Numbered from the stretch's first letter, positions 27,471-36,090 are shown. The stretch is 52,047 bases of DNA from Candidatus Fusobacterium pullicola (GCA_018883725.1 JAHLFN010000013.1:1-52047); one strand, 5' to 3'. Translations and numbers: made by a program. Notes: generated by a model from the sequence alone, not told the origin.

Positions 27471-27925
27471 TGCTTTTAACTCTTAATGTGAATGGAAGAA
27501 AAAGAGAGATTTCAATCTCAGCTGATGAATATTTATTAGATGTATTGAGAAAATTAGGGTATTTAAGTGTAAAAAGAGGGTGTGATACTGGTTCTTGTGG
27601 TCTTTGTACAGTTCTTGTAGATGATAAACCAGTATTATCTTGTAGTACTTTAGCTATAAGAGCTCAAGGGAAGAGAGTAACAACTATAGAAGGATGTCAA
27701 AGAGAAGCTGAAAAATTTGCTGAGTTTATGGCAGCAGAGGGAGCTGAACAATGTGGTTTTTGTGCACCTGGGTTTACTTTAACAGTTCTTGCACTAATGA
27801 AAGAGTTTGAAAATCCAACTGATGAAGAGATATTACACTACTTAAATGGAAATCTATGTAGATGTAGTGGATATATTTCACAACTTAGAGCTATAAAAAA
27901 CTTTATGGAGGCTGAGAAAAAATAA
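27470..27925 (+). CDS. Xanthine dehydrogenase-type molybdenum hydroxylase, 2Fe-2S subunit
   Basis: A 151-residue two-cluster subunit. The plant-type 2Fe-2S ligands are C38, C43, C46 and C58; the second cluster uses C95, C98, C130 and C132 (QCGFC and CRCSGY). It relays electrons from the molybdenum site to FAD. The GTG start overlaps the stop of the FAD subunit gene by one base and its own stop overlaps the ATG of the next gene by one base, so all three subunits are translationally coupled. Confidence 0.92.
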   Translation: MLLTLNVNGRKREISISADEYLLDVLRKLGYLSVKRGCDTGSCGLCTVLVDDKPVLSCSTLAIRAQGKRVTTIEGCQREAEKFAEFMAAEGAEQCGFCAPGFTLTVLALMKEFENPTDEEILHYLNGNLCRCSGYISQLRAIKNFMEAEKK

Positions 27926-30174
27926 TGAAATTTGTAAATAAAGAGATGAAAAAAGTAGATGGAATTGGATTAATTACAGGAAAACCATTCTATACTGATG
28001 ATTTAGTTGCAAATCAAGAGTACTTAATAATCAAACTTCTAAGATCTCCACATGCTTATGCTAAAATCAAGAGTATTGATACTACAATAGCTGAGAAAGT
28101 ACCAGGAGTAGAGGCTATATACACATATAAAGATGTTCCTCAAACTATGTTTACATTAGCAGGGCAATCTTATCCAGAGCCATCTCCTTATGATAGAAAA
28201 ATTTTAGATGAATATGTAAGATATGTAGGAGATCCTGTAGCTATAGTTGCTGGAGTAGATGAGCAAACAGTTGAGAAAGCTATGAAATTAATAAAAGTGG
28301 AATATGAAGTTTTAGAAGCTGTAGTAGATTATGAAAAGGCTTTAGACTCTCATGTATTAGTACATAAAGATAAAGCTCATACAAATTATGATAATATAGG
28401 ATATGATCACAAAAGAAACTTAGCGTCTTCATATTTACAAGTAAAGGGAGATGTAGATAAAGGGTTTGAAGAAAGTGAAGTAATAATAGAAAATACATAT
28501 TATACACAACCACAAATTCATGCTATGATGGAAACTTATAGATCAGCGGCATATTTTGATGTTTATGGAAGACTTACAGTAATTTCATCTACTCAAATAC
28601 CATTTCATGTAAGAAGACACTTAGCTAGAGCTTTAGAGTATCCTAGTAGTAAGATAAGAGTTATAAAACCAAAACTTGGTGGTGGATTTGGAGGAAAACA
28701 AACTTCTGTTTGTGAGATTTATGCAGCTTTTGTAACATTAAAAACTGGTAAACCTTCAAAAATTATCTATACAAGAAAAGAGAGCCAAGCTTATTCAAAT
28801 ACAAGACATGGAATGAGACTTACGGTAAAAGTAGGATCGGATAGAGAAGGAAATATAAAAGCTATAGACATAAATGTATTATCAAATACAGGAGCTTATG
28901 GTGAACATGCTCCAACTGTTACATCACTTGTTGTATATAAGACCTTCCCTCTATATGCTAAAGTACCAATGAGATGTAAAGCTGATATAGTTTATTCAAA
29001 TACTATGGTTGGAGGAGCATTCAGAGGATATGGAGCTACTCAAGGAACATTTGCTGTCGAGTCAGCAGTAAATGAGTTAGCTCATAAATTAGGATTAGAT
29101 CCTACAGAAGTAAGAATGAAGAACTTAGTAGATCAATCAGAAACTGTAAGTGGAGATATCAAAAAATGTATTGAGATTGGTAAGGAAGCTTTCAACTGGA
29201 AAAATAGAGAAGTAATTGACATGGGAGATGGAAAAGTAAGAGCATCTGGAATGGCAGTAACTATGCAAGGTTCTGGAATAGCTGGAGTAGATACAGGTTC
29301 TGCTACAGTAAAATTCCATGATAGTGGAGATTTTACTTTAATGTTAGGTGTTACTGATATGGGACAAGGATGTGATACTGTTCTTACTCAAATGGCTGCT
29401 GAAATATTAGATGTACCTATGGATAAGATAATAGTTAATACAGCAGATACAGATACATCACCATATGATCCGGGAGCATATGCATCAAGTGGAACTTATG
29501 TTACTGGAAACGCTGTAATTATAGCATGTGAAAAAATGAAGAAAGAGATTGTTAAAGCTGCGGCTCAACTGATGAATAAAACTGAAGAAGAGTTAGAATA
29601 TAAGGGAGAATATGTAGAAGCAAAAGATGGATCAACTCTTACCTTAAAAGAGATAGGAGTAAGAAGTATCTCTTTTGAAGGACAAAATCAAATTACAACT
29701 ACAGGAACTTGGGGAGGAGAAACTTCACCACCACCATTTATAGCAAGTTTTGTTGAAGTAGAAGTAGATACCTTTACTGGAGGAGTCGAAGTATTAGATT
29801 TCTTATCAGTAGCTGATTGTGGAACACCAATTAACCCAGCTTTAGCAAAGGTACAAGTAGAGGGAGGAATAGCTCAAGGAATAGGGCTTGCACTTACAGA
29901 AGAGATCACTATAGATAAGAATGGAAAACTTTTACAAGATACTTTAATGCAATATAAGATACCTTCAAGAAAAGATGTTGGACCAAAGGTTAATGTTTTA
30001 TTTAGTCATTCTAATGAGCCAACAGGACCGTTTGGAGCAAAATCTATAGGAGAGGTAGTTATTAACACAGCAGCTCCAGCAATAGCAGATGCTGTTTACA
30101 AAGCAACAAAAGCAAGAGTTAGAAGTCTACCTATAACAAGTGAAAAATTATTCTGGGAAATCTCTTCAAAATAA
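27925..30174 (+). CDS. Xanthine dehydrogenase-type molybdenum hydroxylase, molybdopterin subunit
   Basis: A 749-residue catalytic subunit. Family motifs are visible: GGGFGGKQ near 252, a GAFRGYGATQ segment near 363, and GPFGAKSIGE near 710 with the catalytic glutamate. It binds the molybdenum pyranopterin cofactor and hydroxylates a purine such as xanthine or hypoxanthine. The presence of yqeB and xdhC elsewhere in the window suggests that the cofactor may carry labile selenium. No in-frame UGA is needed for this. The subunit is full length. Confidence 0.9.
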   Translation: MKFVNKEMKKVDGIGLITGKPFYTDDLVANQEYLIIKLLRSPHAYAKIKSIDTTIAEKVPGVEAIYTYKDVPQTMFTLAGQSYPEPSPYDRKILDEYVRYVGDPVAIVAGVDEQTVEKAMKLIKVEYEVLEAVVDYEKALDSHVLVHKDKAHTNYDNIGYDHKRNLASSYLQVKGDVDKGFEESEVIIENTYYTQPQIHAMMETYRSAAYFDVYGRLTVISSTQIPFHVRRHLARALEYPSSKIRVIKPKLGGGFGGKQTSVCEIYAAFVTLKTGKPSKIIYTRKESQAYSNTRHGMRLTVKVGSDREGNIKAIDINVLSNTGAYGEHAPTVTSLVVYKTFPLYAKVPMRCKADIVYSNTMVGGAFRGYGATQGTFAVESAVNELAHKLGLDPTEVRMKNLVDQSETVSGDIKKCIEIGKEAFNWKNREVIDMGDGKVRASGMAVTMQGSGIAGVDTGSATVKFHDSGDFTLMLGVTDMGQGCDTVLTQMAAEILDVPMDKIIVNTADTDTSPYDPGAYASSGTYVTGNAVIIACEKMKKEIVKAAAQLMNKTEEELEYKGEYVEAKDGSTLTLKEIGVRSISFEGQNQITTTGTWGGETSPPPFIASFVEVEVDTFTGGVEVLDFLSVADCGTPINPALAKVQVEGGIAQGIGLALTEEITIDKNGKLLQDTLMQYKIPSRKDVGPKVNVLFSHSNEPTGPFGAKSIGEVVINTAAPAIADAVYKATKARVRSLPITSEKLFWEISSK

Positions 30175-30184
30175 TTGGAAGTTG

Positions 30185-30193
30185 TGATATAAT
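30185..30193 (+). promoter_or_regulatory. Extended -10 upstream of xpt
   Basis: TGATATAAT lies about 50 bases before the xpt start, without a clear -35. It suggests that xpt could also be transcribed independently of the riboswitch-controlled operon. Confidence 0.4.
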
Positions 30194-30242
30194 ATAAAAA
30201 TATCATTAAATTTATGAGTTAAATATGGAGGCTTATTTTAAA

Positions 30243-30809
30243 ATGGAATTACTAAAGGATTATATCTTAAACAATGGTAAAACTATTGGTTCAAAGATAT
30301 TAAAAGTGGACAGTTTTTTGAATCATCAAATTGACCCTGTTCTTATGATGAAAATGGGAGAAGAATTTAAAAAGAGATTTGAAGGAGTAGAAATCAATAA
30401 AATACTAACGATTGAAGCATCTGGAATAGCTATTGGACTTGCTGCTGCATATGCTCTTAATGTACCATTAGTATTTGCTAAGAAAAAAGTACCTTCTACA
30501 ATGTCAGATTTTTATACAACTAAAGTGTTTTCTTTCACAAAAAATCAAGAATATACAATCTGTGTAGGAAAAGATTTCTTACAGCCAGAGGATAAAGTAT
30601 TAATAATAGATGACTTTTTAGCAATGGGAAATGCAGTTCTTGGGCTTAAAGAGTTAGTGGAGATGGCTGGAGCTAAGGTAATGGGAGCTGGAATAGCTGT
30701 TACAAAAGGTTTCCAAGGTGGAGAAAAACTACTTCAAGATAACGGAATTAGAGTTGAATCTTTAGCTGTTGTAGACTCTTTAGAAAATGGAGAAATCAAT
30801 TTTAGATAA
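30243..30809 (+). CDS. xpt: Xanthine phosphoribosyltransferase
   Basis: A 188-residue purine salvage enzyme converting xanthine and PRPP to XMP. It aligns with Bacillus Xpt from MELLKDYILNNG and keeps the VDSFLNHQIDP segment, the PRPP motif VLIIDDFLAMGNA (about 122-134), and the E-A-S-G-I-A loop. The ATG at 30243 is chosen because it matches the family N-terminus; an ATG six codons upstream overlaps GGAGG. It lies 68 bases after the dehydrogenase genes and may share their transcript or use its own -10. Confidence 0.93.
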   Translation: MELLKDYILNNGKTIGSKILKVDSFLNHQIDPVLMMKMGEEFKKRFEGVEINKILTIEASGIAIGLAAAYALNVPLVFAKKKVPSTMSDFYTTKVFSFTKNQEYTICVGKDFLQPEDKVLIIDDFLAMGNAVLGLKELVEMAGAKVMGAGIAVTKGFQGGEKLLQDNGIRVESLAVVDSLENGEINFR

Positions 30810-30814
30810 AAAGC

Positions 30815-30843
30815 TTGACAAGTTTTTAATATAGGTGTATTAT
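30815..30843 (+). promoter_or_regulatory. Promoter of the histidine leader and transporter
   Basis: TTGACA (30815-30820) and TATTAT (30838-30843) with a 17-base spacer. Transcription should start near 30850, about 26 bases before the leader peptide ATG. Confidence 0.75.
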
Positions 30844-30876
30844 AACATCATACAAAAAATTTAAAAGGAGATTATT

Positions 30877-30936
30877 ATGAAGAGAGAATTTATTTTACTA
30901 AACTTAGCAACAATTCATCATCACCATCATGGGTAG
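30877..30936 (+). CDS. Histidine leader peptide
   Basis: A 19-codon open frame, MKREFILLNLATIHHHHHG, ended by TAG. Five consecutive His codons occupy 30916-30930. AAAAGGAG stands six bases before the ATG and a near-consensus promoter stands before that. Leader peptides of this type make ribosomes stall when charged tRNA-His is scarce; the peptide itself probably has no function. It is followed by mutually exclusive RNA helices and a terminator, and then the amino acid ABC transporter. Confidence 0.85.
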   Translation: MKREFILLNLATIHHHHHG

Positions 30937-31072
30937 AGAGTTTGTTTTGTGAAAGTTATTTCATAGATACAGACTCTGATTAGCATGCAAATTAAGAGTG
31001 TATCTATGATGGTAAAATAAGAGCTTCATAATTTTTAGTAAGACCATCTAGATGAATAGATGGTCTTTTTTA
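30923..31072 (+). promoter_or_regulatory. His-type transcription attenuator
   Basis: Complementary segments: A 30923-30935 (last His codons), B 30937-30945, C 30961-30977, D 30995-31013, E 31040-31053, F 31057-31067. Seen pairings: B with 30969-30977 (9 bp), C with 30995-31009 (10+5 bp around a two-base bulge), D 31002-31012 with E 31044-31053 (10 bp around one bulged T), E with F (11 bp, terminator), and A with D 31001-31013 (13 bp including two G-U pairs). Starved ribosomes would stall before B, giving B:C and D:E and readthrough; ribosomes at the stop codon would mask B, giving C:D and the E:F terminator. Confidence 0.75.
31040..31072 (+). terminator. Attenuator terminator before the histidine transporter
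   Basis: A perfect 11-bp stem (31040-31050 with 31057-31067), six-base loop GATGAA, and a T run up to 31072. It stands only 23 bases before the transporter start codon, so it can only serve regulation. Confidence 0.88.
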
Positions 31073-31095
31073 TTTAATTAAAAGGGGGAATCAAA

Positions 31096-31857
31096 ATGAA
31101 AAAAATAATAATATGTTTAATGTTAATGGTGAGTCTATTTGTAAGTTCTTCTGGAGCAGATAAGTCATTAGAAAATGTAAAAAAGAAAGGATATTTTATA
31201 GTTGGATTAGATGCAACTTTTGCTCCAATGGGATATAGAGATGAAAATGGAGAGATAGTTGGATTTGACATAGATTTAGCTAAAGAGGTTGCAAAGAGAA
31301 TGGGAGTGGAAGCAAGATTTAAACCTTGTGAGTGGGATGCAATAATATTTGATCTAAGAAGCAAGAATATTGATATGGTTTGGAATGGAATGACAATAAC
31401 TCCAGCTAGAGAGAAACAAGTAGCTTTCACAAAACCTTATCTTTCTGATAATCAAATAATATTTACAAAAAAAGGAACAGCTCCTGCAAAGGTTCAAGAT
31501 TTAGCTGGCAAAGTAGTTGGAGTTCAATTGGGAAGCTCTGGAGCTCAAGCTGTAGAAGATAATCCGATTAGTAAGCAGATTAAAGAGGTAAAAAAATATG
31601 CTACTAACGTAGAAGCACTTATGGATCTAGAAGCAGGAAGATTAGATGCTGTAGTAATGGATGAGATATCAGGAAAGTATTACAATCAAAAAAAATCAAC
31701 TTTAACTTATTCAGTTGAAACATTGGCAGATGAAAATTTTGGAGTAGCTCTTAGAAAACAAGATAAGGCTTTAGTAGATGAGATAAATAGATTATTAGAT
31801 GAGATAAAGGCTGATGGAACTTTCGATCAAATAAAAAGTAAATGGATGGCTAATTAA
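31096..31857 (+). CDS. Polar amino acid ABC transporter binding protein, probably histidine
   Basis: A 253-residue family 3 solute-binding protein. A signal peptide (about 1-21) precedes the opening V-K-K-K-G-Y-F-I-V-G-L-D-A-T-F-A-P-M-G. The ligand-binding signature G-F-D-I-D-L-A and the W-N-G-M-T-I-T-P-A-R loop, with the Arg that grips the amino acid carboxylate, are present. There is no lipobox. Family 3 proteins bind His, Arg, Lys, Gln or Cys; the His-rich leader ahead of the operon points to histidine. First of three genes. Confidence 0.85.
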   Translation: MKKIIICLMLMVSLFVSSSGADKSLENVKKKGYFIVGLDATFAPMGYRDENGEIVGFDIDLAKEVAKRMGVEARFKPCEWDAIIFDLRSKNIDMVWNGMTITPAREKQVAFTKPYLSDNQIIFTKKGTAPAKVQDLAGKVVGVQLGSSGAQAVEDNPISKQIKEVKKYATNVEALMDLEAGRLDAVVMDEISGKYYNQKKSTLTYSVETLADENFGVALRKQDKALVDEINRLLDEIKADGTFDQIKSKWMAN

Positions 31858-31878
31858 TAATTAAAAAGGAGATAAGGA

Positions 31879-32505
31879 ATGGAAAATAATATTTTATTTA
31901 TATTGCATGGACTTGGATTAACAGTTAAGTTATATATAGTTACGATGATATTCTCTTTACCATTAGGAGTTATATTATCACTAGGAAGAATATCAAAAAA
32001 TTCAATTTTAAATAATGGAATACAAGTTTATACATGGGTATTTAGAGGAACACCTCTACTATTACAGTTATTCTTTGTATATTATGGACTACCTGTAATA
32101 GGAATAACTTTATCTCCTTTTACAGCTGCAGCTCTTACTTTTATAATTAATTATACAGCTTATTTTTGTGAGATCTTTAGAGGAAGTATATTAGGTATAG
32201 ATAAGGGACAATATGAAGCAGCTAAGGTACTAGGGATGAGTTACTGGCAAACTATGGTAAGAATAATTATTCCTCAAGCCTTAATTACAGCTTTACCTCC
32301 TCTTGGAAACGAAGCAATAGCATTGATAAAAGATACATCTTTAATCTCAGCAATAGGAATGGCTGAAATCTTAAGAAACTCAAGAGAGATTGTAACGAGA
32401 GATTTTTCAATAACACCATTTATAATATGTGCTGGAATATATTTAATACTTTCAACAGTAGTTGTAATATTCTTTAAGAGAATGGAGAAAAAGGTGGTAA
32501 TATAA
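31879..32505 (+). CDS. Polar amino acid ABC transporter permease
   Basis: A 208-residue HisM/HisQ/GlnP-type permease with about five membrane helices. The family motif F-R-G-T-P-L-L-L-Q-L is near residue 55, and the EAA loop that contacts the ATPase reads G-Q-Y-E-A-A-K-V-L-G-M. Only one permease gene is present, so it presumably forms a homodimer. It ends one base into the ATPase gene start (overlap TAATG), indicating translational coupling. Confidence 0.9.
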   Translation: MENNILFILHGLGLTVKLYIVTMIFSLPLGVILSLGRISKNSILNNGIQVYTWVFRGTPLLLQLFFVYYGLPVIGITLSPFTAAALTFIINYTAYFCEIFRGSILGIDKGQYEAAKVLGMSYWQTMVRIIIPQALITALPPLGNEAIALIKDTSLISAIGMAEILRNSREIVTRDFSITPFIICAGIYLILSTVVVIFFKRMEKKVVI

Positions 32506-33152
32506 TGATTATAAAGATAAGAGATTTACATAAGAATTATGAAGGAAATATAGAGATTTTAAAAGGCGTAAACTTAGATATAAAAAAAGGTGAGGTAATA
32601 TCTATAATAGGTGCTTCAGGAGGTGGAAAATCAACACTTCTAAGATGTATGATAGGTTTAGAAGAGATTGATAAAGGGAGTATAGAGACACCAGATAGAC
32701 AAAAAATGGGAATGGTATTTCAATCGTTTAACCTATTTCCACATATGACAGCCCTTCAAAATATAATGGAATCATTAGTTGTAGTTGATAAGATGCCAAA
32801 GGAAGAGGCTAAGAAGATAGGACTGGAACTTTTAGAAAGAGTAGGGTTAAAGGAGAGAGCTAACTTTTATCCTAAAGCACTTTCAGGTGGACAAAAACAA
32901 AGAGTTGCAATAGCGAGAGCTATGGCTAAAAATCCAGAGGTTCTTTTATTTGATGAACCAACCTCTGCTTTAGATCCAGAGATGGTAAATGAAGTATTAA
33001 ATGTAATTCAAAATTTGAAAGATACTACAAAGATGACGATGGTTATAGTTAGCCATGAGATAGACTTTGTAAATAAAATATCTGATAGAATAGTAGTTAT
33101 GGAAAATGGAAATATTAAGGAGATAAGAGAGGTTTCAAAAAATAATAAATAA
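32505..33152 (+). CDS. Polar amino acid ABC transporter ATPase
   Basis: A 215-residue ABC ATPase of the HisP/GlnQ family. Walker A is GASGGGKST, the Q-loop reads GMVFQSFNLFPHM, the signature is LSGGQ, Walker B is VLLFDEPTSALD, and the switch His is in VSHE. All motifs are canonical. It drives uptake of the amino acid bound by the upstream binding protein. It is the last gene of the attenuator-controlled operon and is followed by a strong terminator. Confidence 0.93.
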   Translation: MIIKIRDLHKNYEGNIEILKGVNLDIKKGEVISIIGASGGGKSTLLRCMIGLEEIDKGSIETPDRQKMGMVFQSFNLFPHMTALQNIMESLVVVDKMPKEEAKKIGLELLERVGLKERANFYPKALSGGQKQRVAIARAMAKNPEVLLFDEPTSALDPEMVNEVLNVIQNLKDTTKMTMVIVSHEIDFVNKISDRIVVMENGNIKEIREVSKNNK

Positions 33153-33206
33153 TTATTTAATTATATTTTGAGTTTGAAATAAAAATAAGAATTGTTATAT
33201 AATTTT

Positions 33207-33257
33207 AGAAGTTGATTAACCAAGCTTTATTTAACTGGGTTAATCAACTTCTTTTTA
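33207..33257. terminator. Strong terminator after the amino acid transporter
   Basis: A perfect 15-bp stem (33207-33221 with 33238-33252) encloses a 16-base loop and is followed on the plus strand by TTTTT. It lies between the convergent transporter and double-cubane protein genes. Confidence 0.85.
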
Positions 33258-33297
33258 ATAATATAAATTTTAAAGTTTTATGGCTAGTTTAAAGTTA

Positions 33298-34446
33298 TTA
33301 TCCTAATAATTCTAAAAAAGCTTCCATTCTTATTTTGATTTGTCCAAAATCAGCTTGAGAGTAATCTGTTTCTAAAGCTATATAAGGTATTTCTTTATCT
33401 TTAGTAACAATTTTTCTTATATTATAACTTTCCACAGCATAGGTATGACAAGCTTGTAATACTACCTCAACTACTCCATCTATTTTATACTCTTCAATTA
33501 GATTTTTTATGATATCTTCTCTACCCTTATTTGGACTCATAACTGAACAAGGAATATTTAAATATTTTTTAGCTAAAGCATCAATGGGATTTTCCTTTTC
33601 ATCTACTAACTCTTCTAAATTTTTTATTCCACTACAGCTTTCAAAAGCTACAACTACTCCTCCTAACTCTTCTAAAGGTTTAACAACTTTTTCATAAACT
33701 CCACCTATTGGACAACCAGTTATAAGTATTCTAGGAGCAGATTTAGATATAGGTCCTTCATTATTTTTATGAACCTCTTTTAGATGTTCGATCATTTTAA
33801 TTAATCTGTTATTTTGTTCCTCTTTGTTAAAAGTAAAATTAGCTCCTTCTAAAACTTTATAGATCTCATATCCCGATATTGGAGGAGGAACTAGTTTTCC
33901 AAGAGAATAGAACTCTTTTAAGATTTTTCTTTCTTCGTTACAAGATAATATACTATCTCTTAATTTTTCTTCAGTAATTTTAACATTAAATTTTTCTTCT
34001 AATCTACTTATTAATTTTTCAATCTCTTTTCTCCAAAGTTTTAGAGAATCTTCATCTTTCATATTAGGAAGATTCATTATATGAGTATCTTTTATCTCAC
34101 CTAAAAGCTCATACATTTTTTTCTTTCCATCACAAGTAGTTTCACCAACAACTAAGTCGGAAAAATACATATATGGACACTTATCAGTTAAAGCAAATCC
34201 ATAGCTTGCTTTAATTAAAGGGCAAAGATTTTTAGGAAGATGTTTTTCAGCTTCTGGAATAGTTTCATCATTTGAAGCACAAAGTGAAACTGGGTGAGCT
34301 CCAGCAGCATAAATTACCTCTTTCGGCGTATAAGTACAGAATACTCCAACTATATTTTCTCCTCTATCTTTCATCTCTTTTGCTTTTAAAAATCCTTGCC
34401 TTCTAGCATCGGAAAAAGCATCAAAATCTTTTGGTAAACTTTTCAT
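33298..34446 (-). CDS. Double-cubane-cluster protein (HgdB/YjiM-like reductase)
   Basis: A 382-residue protein of the 2-hydroxyacyl-CoA dehydratase D-component family, in the single-subunit group now known as double-cubane-cluster proteins (E. coli YjiM type). Conserved cysteines lie in GVFCTYTP, SLCASN, KNLCP, KCPY, ETTCDGKK, TGCPIGG and LQACHTY. A characterised relative holds an 8Fe-9S double cubane and reduces small molecules such as acetylene with ATP-driven electrons. The natural substrate is unknown. It follows its activator gene by 18 bases and is the last gene of an apparent five-gene operon. Confidence 0.82.
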   Translation of the reverse strand: MKSLPKDFDAFSDARRQGFLKAKEMKDRGENIVGVFCTYTPKEVIYAAGAHPVSLCASNDETIPEAEKHLPKNLCPLIKASYGFALTDKCPYMYFSDLVVGETTCDGKKKMYELLGEIKDTHIMNLPNMKDEDSLKLWRKEIEKLISRLEEKFNVKITEEKLRDSILSCNEERKILKEFYSLGKLVPPPISGYEIYKVLEGANFTFNKEEQNNRLIKMIEHLKEVHKNNEGPISKSAPRILITGCPIGGVYEKVVKPLEELGGVVVAFESCSGIKNLEELVDEKENPIDALAKKYLNIPCSVMSPNKGREDIIKNLIEEYKIDGVVEVVLQACHTYAVESYNIRKIVTKDKEIPYIALETDYSQADFGQIKIRMEAFLELLG

Positions 34447-34464
34447 ATATTCTCCTTGTTTAAA

Positions 34465-35232
34465 TTATCTATTTTTTATTTTTTTAGCTGTAAGAGCAGC
34501 TCCAATAGCTCCAGCATATCTAGCTAATTCACTATTTGAATAAACTTCTCCATTTAATGATTTACTCAATAGTTCTAAAATATAATCATTGCCACATAAC
34601 CCACCTGTTAAAAAGAAAACAGAGTTTTTAGTATGTTTTTTACATAGAGAACAAACTCTTTCAATAACAGAGTTAACTACTCCATAAGCTATATTCTCCC
34701 TACTCTCTCCTCTTCCAATTAGACTTATAACTTCAGATTCAGCAAATACTGTACACATAGATGTTATTTTAGTATCCTTTCCTTTTTTAGAAAGTTCTAT
34801 GAGTTCATTTATTTTTACTCCCAATATATTTCCCATAACTTCTAAAAATCTACCAGTTCCAGCAGAACATTTATCGTTCATAATAAAATCTGAAACCATT
34901 CCATCTTGTAGAGTAATTATTTTGGTATCTTGACCACCTATATCAATAACTGTACAATCTTTTTTGAAAAGATAAAAAGCTCCTAATCCGTGACAAGTTA
35001 TCTCAGTAACTGTTTTATTAGCAAAGGGTATAGAAACTCTACCATACCCTGTTCCAACTATTTTGGTATCATCTTTCATATATCCCATTTCTGTTAATTT
35101 CTTTAAAATATTTTCAGAAGTTTCTACACAACTCCAACCAGTTGGCATAGTAAACTTATCTATTATTTTATCGGTATCCATTACAACTACTTTAGCTGCT
35201 GTAGAACCGATATCTATTCCTATAAAATACAA
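34465..35232 (-). CDS. ATP-dependent activator of the double-cubane protein (HgdC/YjiL-like)
   Basis: A 255-residue BadF/BadG/HgdA-family ATPase. The actin-like ATP motif GIDIGSTAAK opens the protein and VIDIGGQDTK follows near 97. The two cysteines that hold the 4Fe-4S cluster between monomers are in NDKCSAGTGR and SMCTVFAESE. It hydrolyses ATP to push one low-potential electron into the downstream double-cubane protein. It is 18 bases behind the MalG-like permease gene, so it appears to share a transcript with the importer. Confidence 0.88.
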   Translation of the reverse strand: MYFIGIDIGSTAAKVVVMDTDKIIDKFTMPTGWSCVETSENILKKLTEMGYMKDDTKIVGTGYGRVSIPFANKTVTEITCHGLGAFYLFKKDCTVIDIGGQDTKIITLQDGMVSDFIMNDKCSAGTGRFLEVMGNILGVKINELIELSKKGKDTKITSMCTVFAESEVISLIGRGESRENIAYGVVNSVIERVCSLCKKHTKNSVFFLTGGLCGNDYILELLSKSLNGEVYSNSELARYAGAIGAALTAKKIKNR

Positions 35233-35250
35233 TGTTCCTCCTTAAGTTTT

Positions 35251-36090
35251 CTAAGATACTCCCTTTGTTAAACCAGAAATTAGATACTTTCTAAATATAA
35301 AAGAGAATATCATAGGTGGTAATAATGTTAAAATTCCTGCTGCAGCTATTTGTCCATAAAGTATTAAATCCTTTGATGAAAACTCTGCTAATAGAACAGT
35401 GAGAGGTTTTACATCTCTAGAAGCTGCTAAAATTAATGGAAGTTGATATTGACTCCAAGCTCTTAAAAATATAATAAGCATTCCTGTTAAAATTATGGGA
35501 TATACATTTGGAAGTAGTATTTTTATTATTACTTGAAATCTAGTACAACCATCAATAAGAGCCATCTCCTCAATTTCAATAGGAAACTCTTTAAAATAAT
35601 TTGTAGTTATCCATGTAACCATCGGAAGAAAAGAGGAGATATAAATAATTGCTAGCCATCCTATACTATTCAAAAGATTAAATTTTGCAAAGAGTGTATA
35701 GAGAGGTATTATCGTAGTAAAAAATGGGATAATCATAGTTGAAAGAAGGATTCCCATAAAAATTTTAATTCCTTTTCTATACTTAAATCTTGCAAAGGAG
35801 TAACCACACATAACTGCTAAAGGTGTTCCAATAAAAACTGTAATTGAGCTTGTAAAAAGAGAGTTTTTCATGGCTAATAAAAAGTTAGTTCCTTCTCTTA
35901 TATTTGGATTTAATAATTTTAAATAGTTTATAAAGCTGATATTTTTAGGAAAAAATACACTCATATCATTAAAAATATCTTTTTCAAAACTAATACTTAT
36001 AATGAAACACCAAAGAATAGGAACCATTATAAAAATTAAAAAGATGATAACTGAAATACAGTAGACTATATTATTTTTATAATTTTTCAT
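35251..36090 (-). CDS. Sugar-type ABC permease (MalG family)
   Basis: A 279-residue permease with six predicted helices and the MalG-type EAA loop E-E-M-A-L-I-D-G-C-T-R. Its start overlaps the MalF-like gene by 14 bases. MalG-family proteins import mono- or oligosaccharides, glycerol-phosphates or similar solutes. No ATPase gene is in the operon, so a shared MsmX/UgpC-like ATPase from elsewhere is needed. No substrate can be inferred. Confidence 0.85.
   Translation of the reverse strand: MKNYKNNIVYCISVIIFLIFIMVPILWCFIISISFEKDIFNDMSVFFPKNISFINYLKLLNPNIREGTNFLLAMKNSLFTSSITVFIGTPLAVMCGYSFARFKYRKGIKIFMGILLSTMIIPFFTTIIPLYTLFAKFNLLNSIGWLAIIYISSFLPMVTWITTNYFKEFPIEIEEMALIDGCTRFQVIIKILLPNVYPIILTGMLIIFLRAWSQYQLPLILAASRDVKPLTVLLAEFSSKDLILYGQIAAAGILTLLPPMIFSFIFRKYLISGLTKGVS

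Noticed and set aside
30877-30936. Poly-His codons as a chance feature of AT-rich DNA
   Set aside because: The frame has a promoter, ribosome binding site and stop in the right places, and is followed by alternative helices and a terminator before an amino acid importer.
30937-31095. T-box riboswitch upstream of the amino acid importer
   Set aside because: No T-box sequence (TGG-N-ACC-type core), no specifier loop or Stem I architecture was seen. The translated leader explains the structure better.
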